Source of the DNA: DAIMFL01 sp964372215
GTDB taxonomy: Bacteria; Pseudomonadota; Alphaproteobacteria; Dongiales; Dongiaceae
NCBI GenBank assembly: GCA_964372215.1
Contig: CAYJQC010000008.1
Coordinates: 1-64,000 of the forward strand
Direction of reading: 5' to 3'
Length of the DNA stretch: 64,000 bases
This document shows, in pieces, positions 7,190 through 17,300 of this stretch (position 1 is its first letter; every line of letters starts with the position of its first letter). The translations under genes and the position numbers were made by a program. The notes under the pieces are model-generated. The model was not told where the DNA came from. It was given only the letters and a program-made list of their open reading frames with translations, and did not search any database.

Positions 7190-8752
7190 ATGGAAGCGGC
7201 GGAACCAGGCGGCGCGACCGGAGCGGGCCGGTTGCGGCCGCGCAAGACCGGCGCCGCGCGGCGCGGCGCGCCGATCGCCCAGCTGCCGTGGCGGCAGCCG
7301 CGCAACCGCTATCCCCATGTCGACCTGCTCTCGGCCGACGAGATCGAGGCGATCCACCAGACCTCGCTGCGCGTGCTGGAGGAGGTCGGCCTCAACATCC
7401 ATCATGCCGAAGGCTTCGAGCTGTTCCGCGCCGCCGGCGCGCTGGTGGACGAGGCGACGCGCCGGGTGCGGATCGGCCGCGACCTCGTCGCGGCGGCGCT
7501 GGCGACCGCCCCGGCCACGGTCACCCTCGGCACCCGCAACCCGAACCGCTCGATCATGGTCGGCGGCGACCATCTGTGCTTCACCACCGTGCTCGGGCCG
7601 CCCTATTGCAGCGACTTGGCGCGCGGCCGGCGGCCGGGCACGCTCGCCGATTACTGCGACTTCGTGCGGCTCGCCCAGCACTTCAACGTGGTGCACATGA
7701 ACGGCGGCTCGCCGGTCGAGCCGCAGGACGTGGCGATCCCGGTGCGGCATCTCGAGGCCGCCCACGCCATGCTGACGCTGTCCGACAAGATCCCCTACGT
7801 GTTCTGCCACAGCCGGCAGCGCATCCACGACGTGTTCGAGATGATCGCGATCACCCGCGGCCTGACCCTGGACGAGCTCAAGGACGCGCCCTCGACCTTC
7901 AGCATCATCAACGTCAACTCGCCGCTGCAATACGACATCCCCATGGCCGGCGGCATCATCGAGATGGCGCGCTTCGGCCAGCCGACCCTGATCACGCCGT
8001 TCACCCTGGCGGGCGCCGCCGCGCCGGTCGCCATGGCGGGGGCGCTGGCCGCGCAGAACGCCGAGGCGCTGTGCGGCATCGTGATGGCGCAGCTGGCGCG
8101 GCCGGGCGCGCCGGTGGTCTATGGCAGTGCCGCGACCGGCGTCGACATGCGCTCCGGCGCGCCCAACTACGGCTCGCCGGAATTCGCCAAGGGCATTCAG
8201 ATCTCGGCCCAGCTCGCCCGGCGCTATCGCCTGCCGAGCCGGATGTCGGTGATGACCTCGTCGACCGTGCCGGACGTGCAGGCCTCGCTGCAGTCGCAGA
8301 TGTCGCTGTTCGCGGCGGTTTCCGGCGGCGGCAACCTGGTGATGCACGCGGCCGGCTGGCTCGAGGGCGGGCTGTGCTCGTCGTTCGAGAAATTCGTGAT
8401 CGACGTCGAGATGCTGCAGAACATGGTGGCCTATCTCGATCCGGTGCGGGTCGACGCCGAGACGCTCAGCCTCGACGAGATCGCGGCGGTCGGCCCGGGC
8501 GGCCATTTCTTCGCGGCGCCCAGCACCATGGCGACCTACGAGACGGCGTTCTACCAGCCGTTCCTCTACGACCTCCGGAACTACGGAAGCTGGGCCGAGG
8601 CCGGCAGCCAGGACGCCACCCAGCGCGCCCACCGGATCTACCAGCAAGCGCTGCGGGAGTACCAGCCGCCGCCGATGGCGGACGACGCCCGTGGCGCGCT
8701 CGACGACTTCCTGGCCCGGCGCAAACAGGAAGGCGGCGCGCCGCTGGATTGA
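7190..8752 (+). CDS. MttB-family (trimethylamine methyltransferase-like) protein without pyrrolysine
   Basis: A 520-residue member of the MttB superfamily. Genuine trimethylamine methyltransferase carries an in-frame amber codon for pyrrolysine; this ORF has none, placing it with the non-Pyl branch, characterised members of which demethylate quaternary amines such as glycine betaine (MtgB), proline betaine or carnitine. The TIM-barrel region from about residue 45 onward is intact (for example VHMNGGSPVEPQDVAIP and SSTVPDVQASLQSQM). The first 40 residues are basic and poorly conserved; a later start is possible. No corrinoid protein or reductive activator is adjacent, so the substrate and methyl acceptor are unknown. 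Confidence 0.85.
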   Translation: MEAAEPGGATGAGRLRPRKTGAARRGAPIAQLPWRQPRNRYPHVDLLSADEIEAIHQTSLRVLEEVGLNIHHAEGFELFRAAGALVDEATRRVRIGRDLVAAALATAPATVTLGTRNPNRSIMVGGDHLCFTTVLGPPYCSDLARGRRPGTLADYCDFVRLAQHFNVVHMNGGSPVEPQDVAIPVRHLEAAHAMLTLSDKIPYVFCHSRQRIHDVFEMIAITRGLTLDELKDAPSTFSIINVNSPLQYDIPMAGGIIEMARFGQPTLITPFTLAGAAAPVAMAGALAAQNAEALCGIVMAQLARPGAPVVYGSAATGVDMRSGAPNYGSPEFAKGIQISAQLARRYRLPSRMSVMTSSTVPDVQASLQSQMSLFAAVSGGGNLVMHAAGWLEGGLCSSFEKFVIDVEMLQNMVAYLDPVRVDAETLSLDEIAAVGPGGHFFAAPSTMATYETAFYQPFLYDLRNYGSWAEAGSQDATQRAHRIYQQALREYQPPPMADDARGALDDFLARRKQEGGAPLD

Positions 8753-8776
8753 CGCCCGGTCGTGGGGCGGCGGAGG

Positions 8777-9511
8777 CTAGAGGCTGCCGTCGTTGAGAGC
8801 GATCAACTGGCGAATCATCGCGGCCACCTCGCCGGCCATCGAGCGAACGGGTTCGGGCCCGGCGTAACTTCGCTGCAACCGGACTGCGACGACATGGTTA
8901 CGGATCATCGTGACGCCCGACACGGTCAGGTCGACGTAGGGGACCCCGAGCGACTCATAGCGCTCCAGCACAGCCATGTAGAGGCCGTCGTCGTCGCGAT
9001 CGACGACACCCAGCATCTCGATGCCGTGGTCCTGAATCGCACCACCGGCGCCTCCTTCGAGATTGTCCAGCGCTTGGTCCATCCTGGTCTTGTATTCCTC
9101 GATGGTCTGCGACAGGAGCCGCTTACCGTCCGAGCTGGAAAGCGTTTTTTCTGCTGCATCCAAGTAGGTCGCGCGCGGCAGGTTCACGACAGTCGCGCGG
9201 CCGGCGGCATCCACGTGTACGATCAGGGTGGCGCACGGGAAGATGTCAGTCGAGGTGTCGTCGGCGCGGAATGCGTCGAGCGTCTCACAGTCCATCTGGA
9301 AGTCGACAACGTGGTTCGACGGCCCCTGGATCTGTTGAATGACATCTAGAAGCTGGACCTCGTCCGGACTGGCCGGATCGACCGAACAGTAGCCCTCGAA
9401 TGGCTCGATGCGCAGGCCCTCGGCGCCGGGCGGCAAATCGATGGCCGCGGCCGACCCAGCGCAAAGGGCGGTGAACAACGCCGCAGTCGCTGCCAACCTA
9501 ACTTCTGGCAT
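8777..9511 (-). CDS. Exported protein of unknown family (paralogue 1)
   Basis: A 244-residue protein with a clear signal peptide (about residues 1-23, ending GSAAA). I do not recognise the family. The mature part starts with an EPFEGYCSVDP segment, has cysteines that may form disulfides, and ends IALNDGSL. It is a paralogue of the next upstream gene: both share an EP-GYC-D opening, the LLDVIQ/LFDVQE region, a D-Cys-LDA-RA segment, a central IEMLGV/LKYLGV-RDD stretch and the same tail. GGGAGA precedes the ATG at 9511. The pair lies in tandem on the minus strand, convergent with the MttB-like gene. A periplasmic role is inferred. Confidence 0.75.
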   Translation of the reverse strand: MPEVRLAATAALFTALCAGSAAAIDLPPGAEGLRIEPFEGYCSVDPASPDEVQLLDVIQQIQGPSNHVVDFQMDCETLDAFRADDTSTDIFPCATLIVHVDAAGRATVVNLPRATYLDAAEKTLSSSDGKRLLSQTIEEYKTRMDQALDNLEGGAGGAIQDHGIEMLGVVDRDDDGLYMAVLERYESLGVPYVDLTVSGVTMIRNHVVAVRLQRSYAGPEPVRSMAGEVAAMIRQLIALNDGSL

Positions 9512-9537
9512 CTTTCGTCTCCCGGCCCGACGGCCGA

Positions 9538-10263
9538 CTAAAGATCGCCCTCGTTCAGGGCGATGAGATCGCGGGTGATCCGCCGCACCTCCGCCAGGAC
9601 GGCGCCGATCGCCTCCGGCTTGTCGCCGGGTTCCGCGTAACTGACGGTGATCGCCGCGCCGTTGACTAGGGTGGTGGCCGCGACCCCGGTCTCGGCCCAG
9701 GGCTTGCCGCCCAGGCTGAGCTGGGACACCATGCCCATGTAGACGGCGGTCTCGTCGCGGCCGAGCACACCCAGATACTTCAATCCCCGGTACTCGACGT
9801 CGCTGTAGTGGCTGCCCAGCCGCTCCTTGATCGTGGCAACCATCCGGTCGCCGGACTCCTTCGACAAGGTTTCCATCTGCATGTCCGACAGGCTGCGCAG
9901 CGCCGCCTCCATGGCCGCGTTGAACTGGTCGCGCGGCATGCCGACGATCACCGGCTGGCCGTTCTGCAGCCCGACAGTGATCGACACCGAAGGCGACAGG
10001 TCCTCGATGAAGGCGTCGCCCGCCCGATAGGCGTCAAGCATCCGGCAATCGACGTGGATGGCCAGGGCGCGGGCGGTGTTGGTCAGCTCCTGGACATCGA
10101 ATAGCACGCCCTCGTCGGGCGCCCGCCGGTCGAGGGCGCAGTAGCCGGCCGGCGGTTCGATCGCCAACGTGCGATCGGCGAGCCTGAACTGTTCGGCGCT
10201 CGCACCGCCGCTCCAGCCCAGCATCAACAAGGTGAGGAGCGTGTTCCCCAGACGCGTCAGCAT
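9538..10263 (-). CDS. Exported protein of unknown family (paralogue 2)
   Basis: A 241-residue exported protein with a signal peptide ending near WSGGASA (about residue 24). It shares with its downstream neighbour an IEPPAGYCALDR opening, a matching central LGVLGRDETAVYMGM region and the C-terminal IALNEGDL. The ATG at 10263 is preferred, with GGAGA seven bases upstream; an ATG at 10275 is also possible. It is 26 bases upstream of paralogue 1 and probably in one operon with it. No function can be assigned. Confidence 0.75.
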   Translation of the reverse strand: MLTRLGNTLLTLLMLGWSGGASAEQFRLADRTLAIEPPAGYCALDRRAPDEGVLFDVQELTNTARALAIHVDCRMLDAYRAGDAFIEDLSPSVSITVGLQNGQPVIVGMPRDQFNAAMEAALRSLSDMQMETLSKESGDRMVATIKERLGSHYSDVEYRGLKYLGVLGRDETAVYMGMVSQLSLGGKPWAETGVAATTLVNGAAITVSYAEPGDKPEAIGAVLAEVRRITRDLIALNEGDL

Positions 10264-10452
10264 GGCAGTCTCCATTCGCCGGCATGTCGAGTTGCCACAA
10301 TGGCGGGAAACGAGCTCTCGTGCCACTGTCACACCCTGGTAACCCAAGGCGGAGCGCCGTTTCCGGGCGATGTTTCACCGCCGTCTCGTGCTAGCCTGTG
10401 GCCGGACAAGCGTCGGCAGTCGGAATGCCCGGCGCATCGAGGGGAGGGGGAC

Positions 10453-12147
10453 ATGGGGGACATCGGCGAGTTCATCGCGGCGCGGGACCTGCTGCTGCGC
10501 CGGCGCGAGGATTACGCCGCCGCCTGCGCGGAATTCCGCTGGCCGCGGCTCGAGCGCTTCAACTGGGCGCTCGACCATTTCGACCGCATGGCCGAGGGCA
10601 ACGACCGGCCGGCCCTGTGGCTGGTCGACGAATCCGGCGCCGAGACGAAGCTTTCCTTCGCCGCGCTGGCGGCGCGCTCCAACCGGGTCGCCAACCACCT
10701 GCGCGGCCTGGGTGTGCGGCGCGGCGACCGCATCCTGCTGGTCATCGGCAACGTGGCGCCGATGTGGGAGACCATGCTGGCGGCGATGAAGCTCGGTGCC
10801 ATCGTCATCCCCTCGACCACTCTGCTCGGCCGCGACGACCTGATCGACCGCATCGCCCGCGGCCGGGTGTCGCAAGTGATCGCCGCGGCCGAGGAGACCG
10901 CGAAGTTCGCCGACGTGCCCGGCGACTACGGCCGCGTCGTGGTGGGCGGCGCGGTGGATGGCTGGCGGCGCTACGAGGACGCCTACGAGGCGCCGGCCGC
11001 CTTCGCGCCAGACGGCGTCACCGCGGCAAGCGACCCGCTGCTGCTCTACTTCACCTCGGGCACCACCGCCAAGGCCAAGCTGGTGCTGCACACCCACCAG
11101 AGCTATCCGGTCGGCCATCTCTCGACCATGTACTGGCTCGGCCTGCAGCCCGGCGACGTGCATCTCAACATCAGCTCGCCCGGCTGGGCCAAGCACGCCT
11201 GGAGCTGCTTTTTCGCGCCGTGGAACGCCGGGGCGGCGGTGTTCGTCTATACCGCCAAGCGGTTCAACGCCGGCGACGTGCTGGCGGCGATCGCCCGGCA
11301 CGGTGTCACCACGTTGTGCGCGCCGCCGACGGTGTGGCGGCTGTTCGTGCAGGAGGACCTGAAGGCTCATCCGGTCAGGCTGACCGAGGTGGTGAGCGCC
11401 GGCGAGCCGCTCAACCCGGAGGTGATCGAGGTGGTGGAACAGGCCTGGGGCCTCGCCATCCGCGACGGCTATGGCCAGACCGAGACCACCGCGCAGATCG
11501 GCAACTCGCCCGGACAGAAGATCAAGCCGGGCTCGATGGGTCGGCCCTTGCCGGGCTACCGGGTGGCGCTGCTGGATCTCGAGGGCCGGGAACAGGCCGA
11601 GGGCGAGGTGGCGCTCGACCTCGCGCACCGGCCGCTCGGCCTGATGCCGGGCTATGAGGACGATCCGGCGCGCACCACCGAAATCATGGCGCACGGCTAT
11701 TACCGCACCGGCGACGTGGCGCAGCGCGACGCCGAGGGCTACATCACCTTCGTCGGGCGCGCCGACGACGTGTTCAAGGCGGCGGACTACCGGATCAGCC
11801 CGTTCGAGCTGGAAAGCGTGCTGATCGAGCACGAGGCGGTGGCCGAGGCCGCGGTGGTGCCCAGCCCTGACCCGATCCGCCTGGCGGTGCCCAAGGCCTA
11901 TGTAGTGCTGGCCGCCGGCTGGAAGCCCGACGCGGCGACCGCGCGCGCCGTGCTGCGCCATTGCCGCGAGCATCTGGCGCCGTTCAAGCGGGTGCGGCGG
12001 ATCGAGTTCGCCGAGCTGCCGAAGACCATCTCCGGCAAGATCCGCCGCGTCGACCTGCGCAAGCGCGAGGCCGAGCGGCACGCGACGGCCCTGCCGCCGC
12101 GCGCCGCCGCCGAGTTCTGGGAGGAGGACTTTCCCGACCTCAAGTGA
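10453..12147 (+). CDS. AMP-dependent acyl-CoA synthetase/ligase
   Basis: A 564-residue ANL-superfamily enzyme that activates a carboxylic acid to an acyl-adenylate and then transfers it to CoA. The phosphate-binding loop YFTSGTTAKAKLVLH starts near residue 197, DGYGQTETT is the adenylation motif, YRTGDVAQRD and GRADDVFKAADYRI mark the hinge, and PKTISGKIRRV contains the catalytic lysine. The pattern resembles medium-chain acyl-CoA synthetases (ACSM-like), but the acid cannot be told from sequence. The ATG at 10453 follows GGGGAGGGGG. It is a single gene, divergent from the exported paralogue pair. Confidence 0.88.
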   Translation: MGDIGEFIAARDLLLRRREDYAAACAEFRWPRLERFNWALDHFDRMAEGNDRPALWLVDESGAETKLSFAALAARSNRVANHLRGLGVRRGDRILLVIGNVAPMWETMLAAMKLGAIVIPSTTLLGRDDLIDRIARGRVSQVIAAAEETAKFADVPGDYGRVVVGGAVDGWRRYEDAYEAPAAFAPDGVTAASDPLLLYFTSGTTAKAKLVLHTHQSYPVGHLSTMYWLGLQPGDVHLNISSPGWAKHAWSCFFAPWNAGAAVFVYTAKRFNAGDVLAAIARHGVTTLCAPPTVWRLFVQEDLKAHPVRLTEVVSAGEPLNPEVIEVVEQAWGLAIRDGYGQTETTAQIGNSPGQKIKPGSMGRPLPGYRVALLDLEGREQAEGEVALDLAHRPLGLMPGYEDDPARTTEIMAHGYYRTGDVAQRDAEGYITFVGRADDVFKAADYRISPFELESVLIEHEAVAEAAVVPSPDPIRLAVPKAYVVLAAGWKPDAATARAVLRHCREHLAPFKRVRRIEFAELPKTISGKIRRVDLRKREAERHATALPPRAAAEFWEEDFPDLK

Positions 12148-12247
12148 CCGGCCGCGCGGCCGTTCGACTCGAAATCGCCCGGCATGTTGGCGATACTGAC
12201 GGGATCGCCTTGTCGTCTTCTCGTCCGCAGCATGGAGGGGCCGACGC

Positions 12248-13003
12248 ATGCCACGGTTCGCGCACGCCATTCTCGCCGGCGCCCTGCTCGCCACGGCTCC
12301 GGCACCGGCGCAGGAGGCATTCATGCCTGTCGACACCGCCCTGGTGCTGGCGGTCGATGCCTCCGGCAGCATCACCGATGGCGAGTTCCGGCTGCAGCGG
12401 GAAGGGATCGCCCTGGCGATCACCGACCCGGACGTGATCGCGGCGATCCGGTCCGGAGCGCTGCAGCGTCTCGCCATCGCCTATGTGGAATGGGGCGGGC
12501 CGGCGATGGCGCAGACCATGGTCGGCTGGATGATCGTCGAGGATGCGGCCTCGGCCGAAGATTTCGCCGCCGCCGTGCTGGCCGCGCCGCGCTCGCGCCA
12601 GAGTTACAACGCCATCGGCGACGCCATCGACCATGCCGCGGCCCTGCTGGCCGGCTGCCCGTGCCAGCCGACCCGGCGGGTGGTCGACGTCTCCGGCGAC
12701 AACCCGGACCACCGCAGCGTCCGCCCGGCGCCGGTGGCGCGCGACGCGGCGGTCGCCGGCGGCATCACCGTCAATGCCCTGGCGATTCTCGAAGGCGATC
12801 CGATCGGGCTGTCCGGCCGGCCGCTGCTGGTCGAGACCTACGAGTCCGAGGTCATCGGCGGCCCCGGTGCGTTCGTCATGGCCGCCGAAACCCGGCGCGA
12901 CTTTACCCGGGCCTTGCGCCAGAAGATGGTGCTGGAGATCGCCGGCCTGGGCCCCGATGGCCGTGGCCCCGATTCGGCGACGGCCATGGTGTTGCCGGAT
13001 TGA
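12248..13003 (+). CDS. DUF1194 von Willebrand factor A-like exported protein
   Basis: A 251-residue exported protein with a signal peptide (about residues 1-22, ending APAPAQ). The mature part is a DUF1194 VWA-like domain with the MIDAS metal-binding motif Asp37-Ala-Ser-Gly-Ser41 and a later SGDNPDH segment. These domains bind ligands through a divalent cation; the partner is unknown. GGAGGGG precedes the ATG. It lies between the acyl-CoA synthetase and an RND adaptor and is probably transcribed alone. Confidence 0.85.
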   Translation: MPRFAHAILAGALLATAPAPAQEAFMPVDTALVLAVDASGSITDGEFRLQREGIALAITDPDVIAAIRSGALQRLAIAYVEWGGPAMAQTMVGWMIVEDAASAEDFAAAVLAAPRSRQSYNAIGDAIDHAAALLAGCPCQPTRRVVDVSGDNPDHRSVRPAPVARDAAVAGGITVNALAILEGDPIGLSGRPLLVETYESEVIGGPGAFVMAAETRRDFTRALRQKMVLEIAGLGPDGRGPDSATAMVLPD

Positions 13004-13131
13004 TCGGCCTGGTCTATCGGTTGCGCACGAGATCGTGCATCGGCGGAACCGGCGATTCCGTATACTGGGTGCAACAGCCGCAACGCCCGGTCGACGCCGG
13101 GCCGGCGGCGTAGCATGGAGAATGTGCGGGC

Positions 13132-14346
13132 GTGAACGCCGACCCCAAGGTCAAAGCCCTCGAGGAGGCGCGCCAGCGTTCGCCGGCGGAGCCCGACCGG
13201 CGCCGCGGCCCATCGATCCTGATTCAGGCCGTGCTGGTGCTGCTGGTGGCGGCGGTGTTGGGCGGTGGCTATTTCGCGTGGCAGCGCTATGGGGCAGGAG
13301 AAGTTGCGTCCGGCCCCGGCGCCGCGCCGGCGGCGATTCCCGTGGTGTTGGCAGTCGCCGAACAGCGCCAGACCTCGCGCCGGGTCGAGGCGGTCGGCAC
13401 CACCCTGTCGCGCCGCGCCATCGAGGTGGTCTCGCTGGCCAGCGGCCGGGTCATGGCGGTCGAGTTCGAGCCCGGGCAGTTCGTCAAGGCGGGCGACGTG
13501 CTGGTGCGGCTCGACGACGACATCGAGCGGGCCGACTTGGCGGAGGCCGAGGCGACCCTGCAGGAGAGCGTGCTGGCGATGCAGCGTGCCCAGGCTCTGC
13601 GCCAGAAGAGCGCCATTCCCGAGGCCACCGTCGACCAGATGGTGGCGGCCGAGGCCAGCGCCCGGGCCGAGCTCGACCGCGCCCGCCGCCGCTTGGCCGA
13701 CCGCACGGTGCGCGCCGCCTTCGACGGGGTGGTCGGCTTGCGCCAGATCGATGCCGGCGCCCGGGTCGACGAGGACACGGTCCTCACCACACTCGACGAT
13801 CGCAGCGAGATGGAGATCGAATTCTCGATCCCGGAAACGCTGTACGGTCGAATCGCCATCGGCCAGCCGGTGGAAGCGACCGCGGTGGCCTTTCCGGGCC
13901 GCAGTTTCGAGGGCCTGGTCGCGACCATCGACAGCCGGATCGACGCGACCGCACGCGCCTTCAAGGTGCGGGCGGTGCTGCCCAATCCCGATATGTCCCT
14001 GCCGGCCGGCATGTTCGTGCATCTCGCCGTGGTGCTCGACTCGCGCATGGCGGTGATGGTTCCCGAGGAGGCGGTGATCGTCCAGGGTGCCCGGACCTTC
14101 GTCTTCCTGGCCGTCGACGGCAAGGCGGTGGAACGCGACGTCGCCATCGGCAACCGCGAGCTCGGCGCCATCGAGATCACCAGCGGCGTCGGCGCCGGCG
14201 AGCGGGTCGTGGTGCGCGGCACCCAGCGCTTGCGCGACGGCACGCCGATCCGGGAGCTGGACGCCGGCGGCGCGCCTGCCAGCACCGGCGAGCTGGCGCC
14301 CGGGACCGCCGGCCCCGGGCGCGGCGGCCCGGCGCTCCCGGCATGA
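13132..14346 (+). CDS. RND efflux periplasmic adaptor (membrane fusion protein)
   Basis: A 404-residue HlyD/AcrA-type adaptor bridging an inner-membrane RND pump and an outer-membrane channel. After a basic N-terminus comes one membrane anchor (about 27-47). The lipoyl halves flank a short hairpin: VSLASGRVMAVEFEPGQFVKAGDVLVRLDD at about 99-128 and RTVRAAFDGVVGLRQIDAGARVDE at about 189-212. The stop overlaps the start of the pump gene (ATGA). The GTG at 13132 has only a weak GGAG upstream. No outer-membrane channel is adjacent; the one ending at 24483 might serve. Confidence 0.87.
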   Translation: MNADPKVKALEEARQRSPAEPDRRRGPSILIQAVLVLLVAAVLGGGYFAWQRYGAGEVASGPGAAPAAIPVVLAVAEQRQTSRRVEAVGTTLSRRAIEVVSLASGRVMAVEFEPGQFVKAGDVLVRLDDDIERADLAEAEATLQESVLAMQRAQALRQKSAIPEATVDQMVAAEASARAELDRARRRLADRTVRAAFDGVVGLRQIDAGARVDEDTVLTTLDDRSEMEIEFSIPETLYGRIAIGQPVEATAVAFPGRSFEGLVATIDSRIDATARAFKVRAVLPNPDMSLPAGMFVHLAVVLDSRMAVMVPEEAVIVQGARTFVFLAVDGKAVERDVAIGNRELGAIEITSGVGAGERVVVRGTQRLRDGTPIRELDAGGAPASTGELAPGTAGPGRGGPALPA

Positions 14347-17300
14347 CCCTTTCCGAGCTCAGCATCCGCCGTCCCGTGCTCGCCGCCGCGGCCAGCCTGC
14401 TGATCATCGTCTTCGGCGTGGCCTCGCTGTTCGGCCTGCCGATCCGCGAACTGCCCGATGTCGATGCCGCGGTGGTGACGGTTTCGACCGACTATGTCGG
14501 CGCGTCGGCCGAGATCGTCGACAACGACATCACCGAGATCGTCGAAGGCGCGGTCGCCGGCATCAGCGGCGTCAAGACCATTTCGTCGGAGAGCCGGCGC
14601 GGACGCAGCCGCACCACCATCGAGTTCGTCGCCGGGCGCGATATCGACCAGGCGGCGAACGACGTGCGCGACGCGGTCGGCCGGGTCCGCGGCGACCTGC
14701 CGGACGAGGTCGAGGAGCCGCAGGTCGTCAAGAACGACGCCAATGCCGATCCGGTGATGCGGCTCGCGGTCACCAGCGACCGCATGACCCCGGCCGAGAT
14801 CACCGACTATGTCGAGCGCTTCCTGGTCGACCGCATCGCCACCATCGACGGGGTGGCGAGCGTCGAGATATATGGCGAGCGGCGCTATGCGATCCGAGTC
14901 TGGCTCGATCGCCGGGCGCTGGCCGCGCGCAACCTGACGGTGACCGAGGTCGAGGCGGCGCTCCGGCGCAACAATGTCGAGCTGCCGGCCGGCGAGATCG
15001 AGTCGCTGCAGCGCCAGCTCACCGTGCGGCTCGACAGCCGGTTGAGCCGCGCCGACGAGTTCCGCAACATCGTGATCGAGCGCGTTGCCGGTTATCCCGT
15101 GCGGCTAGGCGACGTGGCCCGGGTCGAGCTCGGCGTCGCCGACGACAACATCATCGTGCGCAACAACGGCCAGGCCGCGGTGGGGCTCGGCGTTTCCCGC
15201 CAGTCCCAGGCCAATACGGTCGCCATTTCCCGGGCAATCCGCGCCGAAATCGATGCGATCACGCCGATCCTGCCCGCCGGCATGGCGATCCATGTCGGCT
15301 CCGACGATGCGCGCTTCATCGCCGCCTCGATTCGCGAGGTGCTGCTCGCGCTCGGCCTGTCGCTGACGCTGGTCGTGCTGGTGATCCTGGTGTTCCTGAT
15401 GTCGGTGCGCGCGACGCTGGTGCCGGCGATCACCATCCCGATCTCGCTGGTCGGCTGCTTCATCCTGATCCAGGCGTTCGGCTTCTCCATCAATGTGCTG
15501 ACCCTGCTGGCGCTGCTGCTCGCCATCGGCCTGGTGGTCGACGACGCCATCGTCATGCTGGACAACATCAAGCGGCGCATCGATCTCGGCGAGTCGCCGC
15601 TGGTGGCCAGCAGCCGCGGGGCGCGCCAGGTGACTTTCGCGATCCTCGCGACCTCGGTCACCCTGATTGCGGTGTTCGTGCCGGTCTCGTTCCTGTCCGG
15701 CACCGTCGGCCGGCTGTTCGCCGAGTTCGGCTTCGTCATGGCGATCGCGGTCGCCATATCGACATTCGTCGCGCTGTCGGCCTGCCCGGCCCTGGCCTCG
15801 AGGATCCTGCGCGCGACGAAGCGCAGTCCGGCGCGGCGCGCGGCGCCCGCCGGCGGCAGGCTGAGCCGGGGCTATCGGGCAATGCTGGAGCGGGCCCTCC
15901 AGGTGCCGCTCCTGGTCATCGCGGTGGCGGTCGGCGTGACCGCGGCTGGGTTCTGGATCTATCTGACGCTGCCGAGCGAGTTGACGCCGATCGAGGATCG
16001 CGGCGTCGTGTTCATTCCGCTGACGGCGCCGCAGGGCAGCACGGTCGCCTACATGGATGCGCGCAGCCAGGAAGCCGAGGCGCTGGCGGCACCGTTCATC
16101 CAGTCCGGGGACGTCACGTCGGTCTACGCAATCGTCGGTAGCGGCGGACGGCCCTATCGCGCCTTCGTGATCCTGCGCCTGGCCCCCTGGGAGGAGCGGG
16201 CGCTCGGACAGCGCGAAATCATCCGCGAGATCGGATCGCGGATTGGCGACGTTGCCGGCGTGCGCGGCTATCCCGTCGGGCCGGCCGGGCTCGGCCTGCG
16301 CGGCAGCAGCACGCCGCTCAAGGTCGTCGTCGGCGGGCCCGACTTCGAGAGCGTCAAGGAGTGGGCCCAGGCGCTGCTGGCCAGGGCCGAGCAGAATCCC
16401 GGCCTGCGCAATCCCACGGTCGATTTCGAGGAAACCCAGCCGCAGCTCAGCCTGACCGTGGATCGCGCCAAGGCCGACGATCTCGGCATCGGGGTGGAGA
16501 CTATCGCGGTGACCCTGCAGACCATGCTGGCGTCGCGCGAGATCACCGACTATGTCGACCGCGGCCGCGAGTATCCGGTGATCGTCCAGGCCCAGCTCGA
16601 CGACCGCCGCGTGCCCGGCGACATCGACAACATCTTCGTGCGCGCCGGCGACGGCAAGACGCTGGTGCAGCTCTCGGCCCTGGTCACCGCAACCGAGGAG
16701 GCGACGGCGCCCGAGCTCCGGCGCTACAACCGGCTGCCCTCGATCACCATCGAGGCGGCGCTCTCCGACGACTACGATCTCGGCTCGGCGGTCCGCTACA
16801 TGGCGGCGGCGGCGGCCGAGCTGCTGCCGCCGGTGGCGCGCGTCAGCTTCGCCGGCCAGTCGCAGGAATACCTGGAAACGTCGAGCGGCGTGCTGATCAT
16901 GCTGGGCCTGGCGATGCTCATCGTCTTCCTGGTGCTGGCGGCGCAGTTCGAGAGCTTCATCCACCCGCTGATCATCATCCTGAGCGTACCGCTCGCCCTG
17001 GCCGGCGCGATGTACGCGCTGTGGCTCGGCGGCTTGACCCTCAACGTCTACAGCCAGATCGGCATCGTCCTGCTGGTCGGGCTGATGGCCAAGAATGGGA
17101 TCCTGATCGTCGAGTTCGCCAACCAGCTGCGCGACGAGGGCTATTCGGTACGTGCGGCGGTGATCGAGGCCTCGATCATCCGTCTGCGCCCGATCGTCAT
17201 GACCGTGATCTCGACCATCCTCGGCGCGCTGCCGCTGGTGCTTGCCAGTGGCGCCGGGGCGGAAAGCCGGAGCGCCATCGGCACGGTGATCATCGGCGGG

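Noticed and set aside
10375..12477. 700-codon minus-strand open frame
   Set aside because: Antisense to the acyl-CoA synthetase; low-complexity, no domain.
12543..14342. N-terminal extension of the RND pump to about 1,639 residues
   Set aside because: The pump's homologous start is the ATG at 14343 overlapping the adaptor stop; the upstream open frame runs through two other genes and is Arg/Pro-rich, as expected of a shadow frame in GC-rich DNA.
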